DNA of 64,000 bases from Hymenobacter sedentarius. GTDB taxonomy: Bacteria > Bacteroidota > Bacteroidia > Cytophagales > Hymenobacteraceae. The notes beneath the pieces were generated by a model that did not search any database, was not told where the DNA came from, and saw only the letters and a list, made by a program, of their open reading frames with translations. The number at the start of each line of letters is the position of its first letter. The stretch's first letter is position 1. The stretch is taken from the NCBI RefSeq assembly GCF_001507645.1, contig NZ_CP013909.1, positions 1,798,001-1,862,000 of the forward strand, given 5' to 3'. Positions 53,652-63,300 of the stretch are shown here, one piece after another. The position numbers and the translations under genes are program-made.

Positions 53652-53683
53652 GAAACGAGCGGGCCAGATGGTCCGCTCGTTTC
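53652..53683. repeat. AAACGAGCGG hairpin, copy A (terminator-like)
   Basis: GAAACGAGCGGGCC paired with GGTCCGCTCGTTTC, loop AGAT, followed by GTTTT; 10 bp after the endolysin gene. Identical hairpins at 55105 and 60061. Confidence 0.85.
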
Positions 53684-53714
53684 GTTTTAGCGCGTGCCAG
53701 GGTAACTGGACTTT

Positions 53715-54035
53715 TCAGACCGCTTTGTGGAAGGACAGCGGGGTGCTGCCGGTGTGCTTCTTGAAGAAGTTGTTGAAGTAGGAGGAATACTCAAAGCCGA
53801 GGCTTTGACCAATTTCGGCCACGTCCCAATTGGTGTGGTGCAGCAGGGCCTTGGCTTCGCCGATGATGCGGTCGGCGATGTGGCTGGTTGTGGGCTTGCC
53901 GGTCACCTCCTTCACGGAGCGGTTGAGGTGGTTGACGTAGATGGCGAGGCGGTCAGCGAAATCCTGGGCCGACTTGAGGGGCAGGGACCCGGCGTAGAAG
54001 CGCAGCTCGTTGCCTTCGGCGGCGTGCAGGGCCTT
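53715..54035 (-). pseudogene. AraC-family regulator, N-terminally truncated
   Basis: An open frame contains ELRFYAGSLPLKSAQDFADR, LAIYVNHLNRSVKEVTGK, then the HTH pair IADRIIGEAKALLHHTNWDV and IGQSLGFEYSSYFNNFFKKH. This is the complete C-terminal DNA-binding domain; the N-terminal effector domain (about 150 residues) is absent and the frame becomes random near 54035. A short protein could start at GTG 53915. Confidence 0.75.
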
Positions 54036-54182
54036 CGAGCGGCATTCCCCCCTGCCTGGCCTGCAAAGAGCGCTACGATAACAAGCACAGGATACGTTGG
54101 GACCCCGTGAAGAGGCGCCTGGGGTAAAACGCCGAGGCAGCGTGGCACGTTATACCACGACACTCCCGTATACCTCCTTTTC

Positions 54183-54941
54183 ATGCCGGCCCTCCTTGGC
54201 ACCCTGCGCACTGGCACCAGCGGCATCGTCGTGCCCGGCCCCAAGGCCACCTTTCCGGAGGCCTACCAGGCGACGAGCCGCCTCACCTACTATGCCACCC
54301 TGTTTAACTCGGTGGAGATTAACAGCACCTTCTACCGCATCCCCCAGCCCAAAACGTTTGCGGCCTGGGCCGCGGAAACCGGCCCGGCGTTTGACTTTAC
54401 CCTCAAGCTGTGGCGCGATATCACGCACACCAAGACTCTTGCCGAGGACCTCTCCGGCCTGGTCCGCTTTCTAGAGGCCGCACGGGAGTTGGGCCCCAAA
54501 AAAGGATGCCTGCTCATCCAGTTCCCGCCCAGCAACACTATTCGCCAGCTAAACGCGGTCCGTGCCCTATTGGATGCGCTTGCCGCGGCAGATCCCGCCC
54601 ACGAGTGGCGCAAAGCGGTGGAGTTTCGCCACCCCAGCTGGTATGCCGACGATGCGTTTGAGATGCTGGACCACCACGGCGCCAGCCTCGTGCTGCACGA
54701 CAAAGGCCCCGCCCGAAACGCCCAACTCAACGAGGGCGCGGACTTTGTCTATATGCGCTTCCACGGCCCGCAGGGCAACTACCGCGAGTCCTACGAGCGC
54801 GACTTTCTGCACGACCAGGCCGAGCAGATACACGACTACCTCCAGGATGGGAAAGACGTGTATGCCTACTTCAACAATACCATGGGCGCCGCTTTTGACA
54901 ATGCCCAAGACCTGTACCGGCTGGTAGCGGAGCGGGCGTGA
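54183..54941 (+). CDS. DUF72 domain protein
   Basis: 252 residues, TIM-barrel-type DUF72: LRTGTSGIVVPGP, TLFNSVEINSTFYRIPQPKT, FDFTLKLWRDITH, GCLLIQFPPS, VEFRHPSWY, VYMRFHGPQGNYRESY and YAYFNNTMGAAFDNA are all family blocks. Function is unproven, possibly nuclease- or isomerase-like. Starts at ATG 54183 with no close partner. Confidence 0.92.
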   Translation: MPALLGTLRTGTSGIVVPGPKATFPEAYQATSRLTYYATLFNSVEINSTFYRIPQPKTFAAWAAETGPAFDFTLKLWRDITHTKTLAEDLSGLVRFLEAARELGPKKGCLLIQFPPSNTIRQLNAVRALLDALAAADPAHEWRKAVEFRHPSWYADDAFEMLDHHGASLVLHDKGPARNAQLNEGADFVYMRFHGPQGNYRESYERDFLHDQAEQIHDYLQDGKDVYAYFNNTMGAAFDNAQDLYRLVAERA

Positions 54942-55104
54942 GCAGTACGACGCGCGTCCGGGGGCAGGGGGCGCTGGTTACTTGCGCAACGGCACCGGGT
55001 ATAGTAGGCAATATGGCCAAAATCACCCTCAGCAAAGCGGATTCAGGGCGGTCCAGCTCGGAGGGGATGGGCTAGGGGTAACAGCAGCAGGTGGGGTGAA
55101 AACG

Positions 55105-55134
55105 AAACGAGCGGGCCAGGTGGTCCGCTCGTTT
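55105..55134. repeat. AAACGAGCGG hairpin, copy B
   Basis: Same stem as copy A with loop AGGT, followed by a T run; between the DUF72 gene and the convergent kinase gene, where it could terminate the former. Confidence 0.85.
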
Positions 55135-55204
55135 TAATTGGGGCCTTTTTATCGTCAGGTTACCCGGTTCTTTGAAAAGCCACTTACCGGAACGCCGGCA
55201 TACA

Positions 55205-57538
55205 TCAGGCGGGGCGGTTCAGGGGCAACCCCACCGAGAAGGTCGTGCCCTCTCCTTCCTGGCTTTCGACGCCGAGGGTGCCGCCGTGGCCCTGGGCGAT
55301 GATGTCGTGGCTCAAGGAGAGGCCCAGGCCGGTGCCTTCGCCCGTGGGCTTGGTGGTGAAAAAGGGCTGGAAAATCTTGGCTTTGACATGCTCGGGCATG
55401 CCCGTGCCGTTGTCGGTGACCTGAATTTGCACCTGCTGATTCAGCACAACCGTGCGCACGCCGACCTGGGGCTGGTAGCCGGGCTCACCTTGTTGCTGGC
55501 GCTGGCGCACGGCGTAGAAGGCGTTGGTGAACAAGTTGAGCAGCACCCGCCCCACGTCGGCGCCCACTAGTGTGACCGGCGGCAGGTCGGCCAAGAAGTC
55601 CGTCTTGAGGGTCGCGTTAAAGCTCTTGTCTTTGGCCCGCAATCCTTGGTAGGCCAGGCGCAGGTACTCGTCGCATAAGCGGTTCAGGTCGGTAGGTTCG
55701 CGCTCGCCGGCGCTGCTACTCGAGTGCTCCAGCATGCCCTTGACAATGCCGGCGGCCCGCTGCCCGTGCTGGGTGATTTTCGACTGGTTCTGGCTCAAGT
55801 CTACCAGCAAATCGGTCAGCTCCTCCTTTTCAGCGGTCGGCAAGGCGGTAGCGGCGAGCAGTTCCTGCGCTTCCTGGCACAACTCAGCCGAGACTTCGGA
55901 GAAGTTATTGACGAAGTTGAGCGGGTTCTGTATCTCGTGGGCGATGCCGGCCGTGAGCTCGCCCAGGCTGGCCATCTTCTCTTTCTGGATGAGTTGGGCC
56001 TGGGTCGTGCGCAGCTCAGTCAGGGCCTGGGTGGTTTGGTCGCGCTGGGTTTGGATTTCGGTTTTCTGTAGGTGCAGCAGGGCGTTGGCGCGCTGCTGGC
56101 GGCGGTTGCCACGCCAGAGCACGAAGCCCAGGCCCGCCAGCAAGGCCAGCACCGCCAGCACCGACCCGAGCACCCAGCGCTGGCGCCGGGCGCGGGCTGC
56201 GTCCAGGGCCTGGGCCTGTCGCAGGCCGGCAATGCGCAGGGTTTGGGCCTGTTGGGCCTGCTCGATTTCGTATTGCGACACGTGCAGCCGGCCCTGGGCC
56301 GCGCTGAGCGTGTCGCTCAGCCCCAGGGCGGCCACGGCGTACGCCGCGGCCACGGCCGGCCGGCGCTGCTGCTGGTAGAAGCGGGTGAGTTCGCGCAGGT
56401 ACGCCAGCCGCTGCGACGTAAAGTGGCCCTGTTGGGCCCGGCGGTACGCCGTCAGCCAGTGAGCTTCGGCGCGCGCGGCGTCGCCGGTGGCCTCACAATA
56501 CCGCGCCCAGGTGGCGTCCAGTTCAAAGAGGCCCAAGTTTGCAAACAGGGGCAAATGCAGGGAATCGTCCAGGTGCTGGGCCGTGCGCAGCAACGGAACA
56601 GCTTCGGCTGGGTGCCCCTGAGCCAGTAAGATGGCACTTTTCATCAGGTATGCGGGCGCCAGGGCCCTTTTATCGCCTTTGGCGCTGGCGATGCTTTGGT
56701 CGAGGGCGCTCCAAGCAGCAGGGTAGTCGCGCAGTTGCAGGTGCACCTGGGCCAGAAGTTTGGATCGGTAGAAAGGCGAGGGGCCTTGCTGGCTGCTACG
56801 CCCGGCCAGGGATTGCCGCAGATAGTACAGCGCCTTTTCCGGATTGCCCCACTCGCCGTACGCCTGGCCGGCGGCCGCCAGCCAATTGCGACAGACGTGC
56901 CGGTTGTAAGGACGAATCATCTCCGCACCTTGTAGGAAATGGCCAACGGCTTGGTTGTGGTCGCCGGCCGCGGTAAAGTACCCCCCGAGCGCACTATGGC
57001 ACACGGCCATGCCAGCGGCATCGCCCCGCTGGCGGCAGGTGGCCAGCTGCGTCTGGTAGTAGTCCCGCTTCGCTGTCTGGTGCGCGGGCGAAAAGAGGTA
57101 GCGAATGAAATACACCAGCATCGGCTTGGGCCGGTGGAGGCGGTCGAATTCGGCAATGGCCGCCTGCAGGCTGTCGAGCGCGGGACCCAGGGCGTTGTTT
57201 ATCCGCAGCTGTTGCCCGGCCGCCTGCAGGCGGTATGCCCGCGCCCCGGGACGATGGTGCCGGGCAGTGAGCACCGCCGCTTCCGTCGTTTCCTCCACTT
57301 TGGTTTTGGCCTCGTTCCAAAGGGGGCATACATCGACCAGATGAATCAGCGTGCGCAGGCGAGCCGTGTCGGTGCGTTGGCCGGCCAGCACCCGGCGCAA
57401 GGAATCGGGTGGAGCTTCCCAGTAGCGGTGGCGGGCATCAACCTGGGCAGTTGTTTGCGCCATTGCGGGCCCGCCCTTCCACAGCAACAGCCCAACGACA
57501 AGCCAACAGGCCACCCGGGGCAACGAGAGAAAAACCAT
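55205..57538 (-). CDS. TPR-containing sensor histidine kinase
   Basis: 777 residues: signal peptide, TPR-like helical repeats to ~420, membrane helix (WVLGSVLAVLALLAGLGFVL, ~452-472), coiled coil, then HisKA with the phospho-His in [15 protein letters not shown] (~534) and an HATPase domain ([43 protein letters not shown]). No receiver domain. The sensor faces the periplasm; the signal is unknown. Starts three bases after the paralogous kinase, so both are in one operon. No response regulator gene is adjacent. Confidence 0.92.
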   Translation of the reverse strand: MVFLSLPRVACWLVVGLLLWKGGPAMAQTTAQVDARHRYWEAPPDSLRRVLAGQRTDTARLRTLIHLVDVCPLWNEAKTKVEETTEAAVLTARHHRPGARAYRLQAAGQQLRINNALGPALDSLQAAIAEFDRLHRPKPMLVYFIRYLFSPAHQTAKRDYYQTQLATCRQRGDAAGMAVCHSALGGYFTAAGDHNQAVGHFLQGAEMIRPYNRHVCRNWLAAAGQAYGEWGNPEKALYYLRQSLAGRSSQQGPSPFYRSKLLAQVHLQLRDYPAAWSALDQSIASAKGDKRALAPAYLMKSAILLAQGHPAEAVPLLRTAQHLDDSLHLPLFANLGLFELDATWARYCEATGDAARAEAHWLTAYRRAQQGHFTSQRLAYLRELTRFYQQQRRPAVAAAYAVAALGLSDTLSAAQGRLHVSQYEIEQAQQAQTLRIAGLRQAQALDAARARRQRWVLGSVLAVLALLAGLGFVLWRGNRRQQRANALLHLQKTEIQTQRDQTTQALTELRTTQAQLIQKEKMASLGELTAGIAHEIQNPLNFVNNFSEVSAELCQEAQELLAATALPTAEKEELTDLLVDLSQNQSKITQHGQRAAGIVKGMLEHSSSSAGEREPTDLNRLCDEYLRLAYQGLRAKDKSFNATLKTDFLADLPPVTLVGADVGRVLLNLFTNAFYAVRQRQQQGEPGYQPQVGVRTVVLNQQVQIQVTDNGTGMPEHVKAKIFQPFFTTKPTGEGTGLGLSLSHDIIAQGHGGTLGVESQEGEGTTFSVGLPLNRPA

Positions 57539-57541
57539 TTG

Positions 57542-59878
57542 CTAATGAGGTAAGGAGATGGTGAATGCGGTGCCCTGCCCTTCCTGGCTGTCGACGGTAA
57601 GTGTGCCGCCGTGGGCCTGAGCGATGATGTCGTAGCTCAAGGAAAGGCCCAGGCCGGTGCCCTCGCCCGTGGGCTTGGTGGTGAAAAAGGGCTGGAAAAT
57701 CTTGGCCTGCACCTCGGCCGGCATGCCGATGCCGTTATCCGTGACCCGGATGGCGACGTGTCCATTCACGCGCGCGGTCGCCACGCTGACGGTGGGCGCG
57801 TAGCCCGCCTCGCCGGTCTGCCGGCGCTGGTGCACGGCGTAGAAGGCGTTGCTGAACAGGTTGAGCAGCACCCGGCCCAGGTCGGCGCCCACGGCCTCGA
57901 CCAGCGGCAGGCCGGGCACGAAGTCGGTTTTGAGCGCGGCGTTGAAGGTTTTGTCCTTGGCCCGCAGGCCCTGGTAGGCCAGGCGCAGGTACTCGTCGGC
58001 CAGCTGGTTGACGTCGGTGGGGGCGCGCTCGCCGGTGCTCGTGCGCGAGTGCTCCAACATGCCCTTCACGATGCCGGCGGCGCGCTGGCCGTGCTGCGTG
58101 ATTTTCACCAGGTTCTGCTTGAGGTCGCCCAGCAGCTCGGCTTCCAGTTCGGCATCGCGGGCGGGCTTGGCGTGCTCTTCTTCCAACTCGGCCACCAGCT
58201 CGGCGCTGACTTCGGAGAAGTTGTTGACGAAGTTGAGCGGGTTTTGAATCTCGTGGGCGATGCCGGCCGTGAGCTCGCCCAGGCTAGCCATCTTCTCTTT
58301 TTGGATGAGCTGGGCTTGGGTCGTGCGCAGCTCCGTCAAAGAAGTATCGAGTTGGTCGCGCTGGCCTTGTAGGTTGTGCTTCTGCTCGGTGACGAGTTGC
58401 TTGAGCCGCTCAGAGCGGCGGAAAGCGGCGTAGAGGACTGCGGCCAGCGCTACCAGCAGCGCGGCCCCACCGAGCACCGCCCACAGCACCAAGCGCTGGC
58501 GCCGGGCGCGGGCGGCCTCCTGCACTTGGGCCTGGCGCAGGCCGGCGATGCGGGCCTGCTGGGCCTGCTCGGCGCGTTCGGCCTCATAGCCGGCCACTTG
58601 AAACGCACCCTGCTGGGTGCGCAGCGAGTCGCTCAGGGCCAGGGCGGTGCGGGCGTAGCGGCCGGCGGGCTCCGTTTGTCCCTGATGGGCGTAGAAGTCG
58701 GCCAGGGCGCGCAGGTAGGCTAGGCGCAGCGGCACCGACTTAATGCCGCAGGCCTTGCCGTAGGCCGCGAGCCAGGCCGTTTCGGCCCGGGCGGACTCGC
58801 CGCGGGCGGCGTGGTAGCGGGCCCAAGTGGCGTCCAGCTCGATGGTGCCGTAGGAGGGATTGCTCAGGCCCAGGTGGAGCGAATCGGCCAGGTGCTGGGC
58901 GCGCGCCAGCAGGGGGCCGGCCTCGGCCACGCGTCCCATGTCGAGCAACACCGCGCTTTTGACCACCTGCCCATAGGCCTGGACCCGTGGCACTCCGTAG
59001 GCGTAGCTGCGGGTAGTGTCGGTGGGGGTGCCCACCAGGGACAAGTTGGCGTGGCGCAGGGCGGCGGGGTAGTTGCCCAGCTGGCGGTAGGCCTGGGCGA
59101 TGGCCCAGTTCGGGTAAGCGTTCCGGTCGAAGCCGTCGCGGCGGGGCAACGCGTGTTGCAGAACCACCCTCTGGCGCAGGAAGTGCAGGGCCTTGGCCGG
59201 GTTGCCCCAGTCCGCGTAATAGGAGCCTGCTACGCCCAGGTCGTTAAACTGGTGGTACCGGTTGTAGGCGCGGGCTTGGTCGGCCGCCCGCAGGTAGTAG
59301 CTGATGCCTTGGTTGTAATCTCCCCGCCGCACGTAATAGCCCCCCAGGGCCCGGTAGCAGGGGTACAGGTTCTCCGGCATGTTGCGCCGGCGGTAGTAGG
59401 CCGCTTGAGCGCGGTAAAATGTCAAGCGCTCCTCGGGGGATTCGAGCTCCCTGAGCAGCCCCCCAATTCTGTCAACCACCTCGGGCGCGGGCCGTCCTAG
59501 CCGGTCAAACGCAGCCAGCGCTGCCCGCGCCGTGTCAAGTTGCTGGGCGAGCGGCGCCTTCGCCTCGGCCAGGGCCAAACCGGCCGCGCACAGCCGGTAG
59601 GCGGGAGCGTCGGGCCGCCGGAGCCGGTGAGCCAGTTGGGCGAGTTCCCCGACACTCGCGCGTGTTTCCGCAGCAGAGGTAAATTCCCCCACATCCCGCA
59701 GGTGCTGCAACAGGCGCAAGCGGGCCGTGTCGGTGCGTTGGGTGGCCAGCACCCGGCCTAGCGAGTCGGGGTTGGCTTCGTAGTAGCGGTAGCGGGCCAG
59801 GCGGTGGGCCGGCGTCTGGGCCAGCGCCGCCGAAGCGGCCGCCAGCCAGAGCAGGGCCAGTAAAAAGAAGTAGCGCAT
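57542..59878 (-). CDS. TPR-containing sensor histidine kinase (paralogue)
   Basis: 778 residues from ATG 59878, which opens a clean signal peptide ([20 protein letters not shown]). Same order as its neighbour: TPR-like repeats, membrane helix, coiled coil, HisKA (phospho-His ~542 in GIAHEIQNP), HATPase ([33 protein letters not shown]). The kinase halves are nearly identical between the two and the sensor halves much less so, which suggests different signals feeding the same output. Confidence 0.92.
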   Translation of the reverse strand: MRYFFLLALLWLAAASAALAQTPAHRLARYRYYEANPDSLGRVLATQRTDTARLRLLQHLRDVGEFTSAAETRASVGELAQLAHRLRRPDAPAYRLCAAGLALAEAKAPLAQQLDTARAALAAFDRLGRPAPEVVDRIGGLLRELESPEERLTFYRAQAAYYRRRNMPENLYPCYRALGGYYVRRGDYNQGISYYLRAADQARAYNRYHQFNDLGVAGSYYADWGNPAKALHFLRQRVVLQHALPRRDGFDRNAYPNWAIAQAYRQLGNYPAALRHANLSLVGTPTDTTRSYAYGVPRVQAYGQVVKSAVLLDMGRVAEAGPLLARAQHLADSLHLGLSNPSYGTIELDATWARYHAARGESARAETAWLAAYGKACGIKSVPLRLAYLRALADFYAHQGQTEPAGRYARTALALSDSLRTQQGAFQVAGYEAERAEQAQQARIAGLRQAQVQEAARARRQRLVLWAVLGGAALLVALAAVLYAAFRRSERLKQLVTEQKHNLQGQRDQLDTSLTELRTTQAQLIQKEKMASLGELTAGIAHEIQNPLNFVNNFSEVSAELVAELEEEHAKPARDAELEAELLGDLKQNLVKITQHGQRAAGIVKGMLEHSRTSTGERAPTDVNQLADEYLRLAYQGLRAKDKTFNAALKTDFVPGLPLVEAVGADLGRVLLNLFSNAFYAVHQRRQTGEAGYAPTVSVATARVNGHVAIRVTDNGIGMPAEVQAKIFQPFFTTKPTGEGTGLGLSLSYDIIAQAHGGTLTVDSQEGQGTAFTISLPH

Positions 59879-60060
59879 GGGAGCAGGGGCCACGCCGCCA
59901 GCCCGGCGCGGAAGTGGAATTAATTAAAGGGAAAGTTGAGCTTTGAACGGGTAAGCTACAACTCAATATGAGGATTTGCATCGATATAGCGGATTGACAA
60001 TCAAAGCTTCCGAAATGCCCGCTCTACCCGGGGTGTTGGCTCCGCCAATCGCGCAAAAAG

Positions 60061-60090
60061 AAACGAGCGGGCCAGATGGTCCGCTCGTTT
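60061..60090. repeat. AAACGAGCGG hairpin, copy C
   Basis: Same stem and AGAT loop as copy A, but placed between the divergent starts of the kinase operon and a GAF gene, where a terminator would serve no gene. Confidence 0.85.
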
Positions 60091-60190
60091 TGGTTTTAGC
60101 AAATTGGAACCTAGGAACGGCGCCCGCCTTGGCTTGTCCTTACGCGTGGCTACCTTGTGCGCGTTCCTACTTTCTTCTGCACGCTTGGCC

Positions 60191-60892
60191 ATGCTTCCAA
60201 CCCTTCCCGACGACGAAGCTGACCGGCTCTTCAGCCTGCGCTCTTTTGAGGTGCTCGCCGCTTTGGCCGAGCCCGTGTTTGAAGAGTTCGTCGTGTTGGC
60301 TGCCCGTCTGTTCCAGGTGCCCATCTCGCTTTTGTCCGTGGTGGAGGAAGCCGACGTGCATTACCCAGCGAACGTGGGCATGCCCGGCCACCGCCAGCAG
60401 CCCCGTGCAGAGGCCTTGTGCTCGACCGCCATTGTGCTATCCCGGGCCGTGGTGTACCACGACGTGGCGCTGGAGCACTACCCGGAAATTCCAGCCGAAG
60501 CCCTGCGGGCCGCTGCAAAAAACCACGTGCGCTTCTACGCAGGGGCCCTGTTGCTGCTGCCTGACCAGCGCCCGCTCGGCACGCTGTGCCTCATCGACCG
60601 CGAGGCCCGGCCCTTTACCCCCGATGAACAGCGCATTCTGGAACTACTCGCGGGCCTGGTTAGCCGCACCCTGGCCCTGCGCCACCTGTGCCGCGGGCGT
60701 TTGGCCAAGGGCGAAGCCGACTGGGCACAGCTGAGCGCCGAGCTGCAGGAAGAAATCGGGGCCCTCAACGCGCTGGTGCGCTACCTGAACGCCCGCAACG
60801 GCAGCCGAGTGCCCGTGCCCACGGCGTTTCTGGCCCAAGTAGAGGGCCGCATGCACGACTTGCAGGAGGTGCTGGAGGCCAACCGTTTTTAG
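60191..60892 (+). CDS. GAF domain protein
   Basis: 233 residues from ATG 60191. GAF core: LFQVPISLLSVVEEADVHY, EALCSTAIV, VRFYAGALLLLPDQRPLGTLCLIDREARP, followed by a C-terminal helical stretch (QLSAELQEEIGALNALVRYL). Binds a small ligand or dimerises; no catalytic output domain. Related to the two GAF proteins at 61.2 and 63.3 kb, with lower similarity. Confidence 0.82.
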   Translation: MLPTLPDDEADRLFSLRSFEVLAALAEPVFEEFVVLAARLFQVPISLLSVVEEADVHYPANVGMPGHRQQPRAEALCSTAIVLSRAVVYHDVALEHYPEIPAEALRAAAKNHVRFYAGALLLLPDQRPLGTLCLIDREARPFTPDEQRILELLAGLVSRTLALRHLCRGRLAKGEADWAQLSAELQEEIGALNALVRYLNARNGSRVPVPTAFLAQVEGRMHDLQEVLEANRF

Positions 60893-61188
60893 TTTATTAA
60901 AGAAATACCCAGAAAAAAAGCGGGCAGCACGCCGCTTCCTTCGAAGGACACGTTCCTCTTTGGGGGGGCATGCCCAACGTGCGGCAGGGAGCCGCCGCGC
61001 AGCTGCTGTATGAGCCGCTGCACCCGGGAGAGGTAGGACCGAGCCGGGGAGTGTCGGGGAGCTGGCACCCACACCAGACCGCGCAAGTTTGGTGTGCTGG
61101 ACTATGGGGCGAAGGCCAAATCAAGCGAACGTGCACAGCATCCTTTGCCCGAGTGGGCGAAACCGCTGCGGTTGGGGCTAGCCGCCGG
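60893..61188. other. Intergenic region with no supported gene
   Basis: About 300 bp between convergent GAF genes. No repeat or hairpin of note; short open frames are shadows. Confidence 0.4.
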
Positions 61189-61917
61189 TCAGGACTGGCG
61201 CTTGAGCTGCTGGACGGCAGAGGTAATTTGCTGGTGCAGGGCCTGGGCCGCCACAATGGCTTCTTCCCGGCTCGAGGCTTGGTATGCCAAGGCGGCGGGG
61301 GTATCGGGGGCCTCTTCCCATTGCAGGAGGCCGGCGAGGGTGTCGAGGCGTGTGAGGGACCCGGCGATGGCGGTGTAGATGTCGTTCCACAACGCCGACG
61401 CGGGCGCCGTGGTGCTGCCCAGGGCGCCCTGCAGGTCGAGCAGCAGCAGGGCCACGTCGGCCAGCTCGCGCATTAATGCGGATTCTTCGGGGGCCAGAAT
61501 ACGGGGCTGGCGGTCGATGACGCACAGGGTGCCTATGGCCTCGCCGGTGGCGGTTTGCAGCGGGAAGCCGGCATAGAAGCGTAGGCCGAGGTCGCCTACG
61601 GCGGTGGGGTCTATGAGGGTGCAGGGCTGGTCGGCCAGGTTTTCAAACACGGTGGCTTCCTCGTTGAGAATGGCCACGGAGCACAGGCTTTCCTTACGGG
61701 GCACGCGTTCGGGCACTTCTTCCAGGCCCGAGTTGCCGCGAAACCAAACGGTGTCGGCCTCTACCAGCGACACCAGGGCAATGGGCACCCGCAGCAGCTT
61801 GCCGGTGAGGCGCACGAATTCATCAAAAAAGGGCACGTCGCCGCTCACTTGGTAGGCTTGCAGGGCCGCGAGCCGCTGGTCTTCATTGGAGGCAAGCAGG
61901 TGAGCAGGGGTAACCAT
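61189..61917 (-). CDS. GAF domain protein
   Basis: 242 residues from ATG 61917 (MVTPAHLLASNEDQRLAALQ). GAF core: LLRVPIALVSLVEADTVWFR, ESLCSVAIL, GLRFYAGFPLQTATGEAIG, TLCVIDRQPRILAPEE, then a helical tail. The longer open frame upstream to 62505 overlaps another gene and is rejected. No output domain, so it probably acts by contact with a kinase or regulator. Confidence 0.85.
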   Translation of the reverse strand: MVTPAHLLASNEDQRLAALQAYQVSGDVPFFDEFVRLTGKLLRVPIALVSLVEADTVWFRGNSGLEEVPERVPRKESLCSVAILNEEATVFENLADQPCTLIDPTAVGDLGLRFYAGFPLQTATGEAIGTLCVIDRQPRILAPEESALMRELADVALLLLDLQGALGSTTAPASALWNDIYTAIAGSLTRLDTLAGLLQWEEAPDTPAALAYQASSREEAIVAAQALHQQITSAVQQLKRQS

Positions 61918-62018
61918 GGAATGAAACGGGCGGAAGCGGAGGGTGCCGTGGGGTAGCCCGCGGTAAAAGTACAACGCGGGGACACGCCGGGCCGCCTCCG
62001 TGAAGTAACACGAAAAAC

Positions 62019-62435
62019 CTAACCGACGTGCTCGATCCAAGCCGTGGCTTCGGCTTCGGTTTCGAAGCGGCGGAAATGCATGGACCCGACGTTGGCCTCC
62101 TGTACAATCTGGCCCATGACGAGGCGGGTGAACACGTTGTGGGACATGACGACGGCGCCGTATAGTCCGTCGGGGTGCTCGGCGGCGGTGTCGCGCCAAT
62201 GGGTTACTATCCAGGCGACTTCTGCGGGCGTGCAGGGGGCCAGCAGGCGTTGGTCGGTGAGGAAGCGGTGCCAGCGGTTGAGCTCCAGCAGCCGGCGCAC
62301 CTGGGTGAACAAGGCCTGCAGCTCCGCTGGTTTGGGCGTACCGGCATTGAACCGGATGAGGGCGTAACCGTCGGGGTGCCCATAGAGGCAGCCGAGGGCG
62401 TTTTTGAAGTACAGCCGGGGAGTAGCAGTGGTCAT
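62019..62435 (-). CDS. Small STAS-like or SpoIIAA-like protein of unknown function
   Basis: 138 residues: PRLYFKNALGCLYGHPDGYA (strand-turn-strand), helix ELQALFTQVRRLLELNRWHR, and a C-terminal VGSMHFRRFETEAEATAWIE. The layout resembles STAS-type proteins seen with GAF/kinase genes in this group. The partial gene at 63909 ends with a similar FDSEETAQDWL segment. 101 bp upstream of the GAF gene on the same strand. Confidence 0.55.
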   Translation of the reverse strand: MTTATPRLYFKNALGCLYGHPDGYALIRFNAGTPKPAELQALFTQVRRLLELNRWHRFLTDQRLLAPCTPAEVAWIVTHWRDTAAEHPDGLYGAVVMSHNVFTRLVMGQIVQEANVGSMHFRRFETEAEATAWIEHVG

Positions 62436-62514
62436 TAAAGTGCGTAAGGGGACAGCGGGCTACGGCGAGCGTACTTGGTGAGTTACCGGGCTGCGGTCCG
62501 GGCATTCACTAGGG

Positions 62515-62856
62515 TTAGGCCGCCGCGCTCATGCCCTGGCGGCAGGCCTGCTCGCAACGACGGCAAGCTTCGGCGCACTCCTGGCAGTGCGGCATGTGGG
62601 CGCCGTGCTTCTCGCATTCGGCGGCGCAGATGCCGCAGATTTCGGCGCACTCGCGCATGACGTGCTGGGCGTGCTCGGAGCCGCGGGCCACGAAGCGGGC
62701 CGTGATGGCGCAGATGTCGGCGCAGTCGCGGTCGATGCTGATGCAGCGGGCCATCATTTGCACGTCCTGCTCTTGTAGGCAGGCGGTGGCGCAGTGCTCG
62801 CAGGCGGCGATGCAGGCATTGAGGGCGTCGAGGAGGGCTTGGTTTTGCGCGTGCAC
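62515..62856 (-). CDS. Four-helix bundle copper-storage-like protein (DUF326/Csp type)
   Basis: 113 residues with 14 or so Cys in CxxC/CxxxC pairs along helices: CIAACEHCATACLQEQ, CISIDRDCADICAI, CAEICGICAAECEKHG, CQECAEACRRCEQACRQG. In characterised Csp proteins such Cys-lined bundles store Cu(I); absence of a signal peptide points to a cytosolic form. Possibly co-transcribed with the next two genes, but gaps of 79 and 101 bp leave that open. Confidence 0.88.
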   Translation of the reverse strand: MHAQNQALLDALNACIAACEHCATACLQEQDVQMMARCISIDRDCADICAITARFVARGSEHAQHVMRECAEICGICAAECEKHGAHMPHCQECAEACRRCEQACRQGMSAAA

Positions 62857-63300
62857 GGGTGCGGGGGCTTAGTGAAAGAAAAGTTGGGACAATTGTACGG
62901 GTTAAGCCGCACGCCGTTGAGGATAATGCGCATCTTAATGCAACAGAATGCGGGCATCAATGGTCCAGGTTGGGCCTTACGGCCCCCTCCTTCCGGTTCA
63001 ACCATACTCTCTTATCCAGCCGGCCTTTACAGCAAGCGCTGACTTAAATGAGTCGGGGCTTTTCGTGCACTTCTCACCATGGACAAGCCGATGCTGGCGT
63101 GTGGTGCGAGTCCGTCGGCAATTGGCAAGGGGCGATGCTGTGGGTATCTGTGTGGCGGCTGCTAACCTCATGTGGTTGCTTTTCTGCCCAACGGCCGGTG
63201 GGGCAGGAACTGCTAGCAAGCGCCGGGCGATACATTAGCTGTCAACCTCTTCGGGCCTGCGGGTGCTATATTGCCGCACACACTCTTCCTTCTTTTTGCT
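62857..63300. other. Divergent intergenic region
   Basis: About 440 bp between the copper-storage-like gene (minus) and a GAF gene (plus). It must hold both promoters; no perfect TAnnTTTG box was found, and open frames here are not protein-like. Confidence 0.4.
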
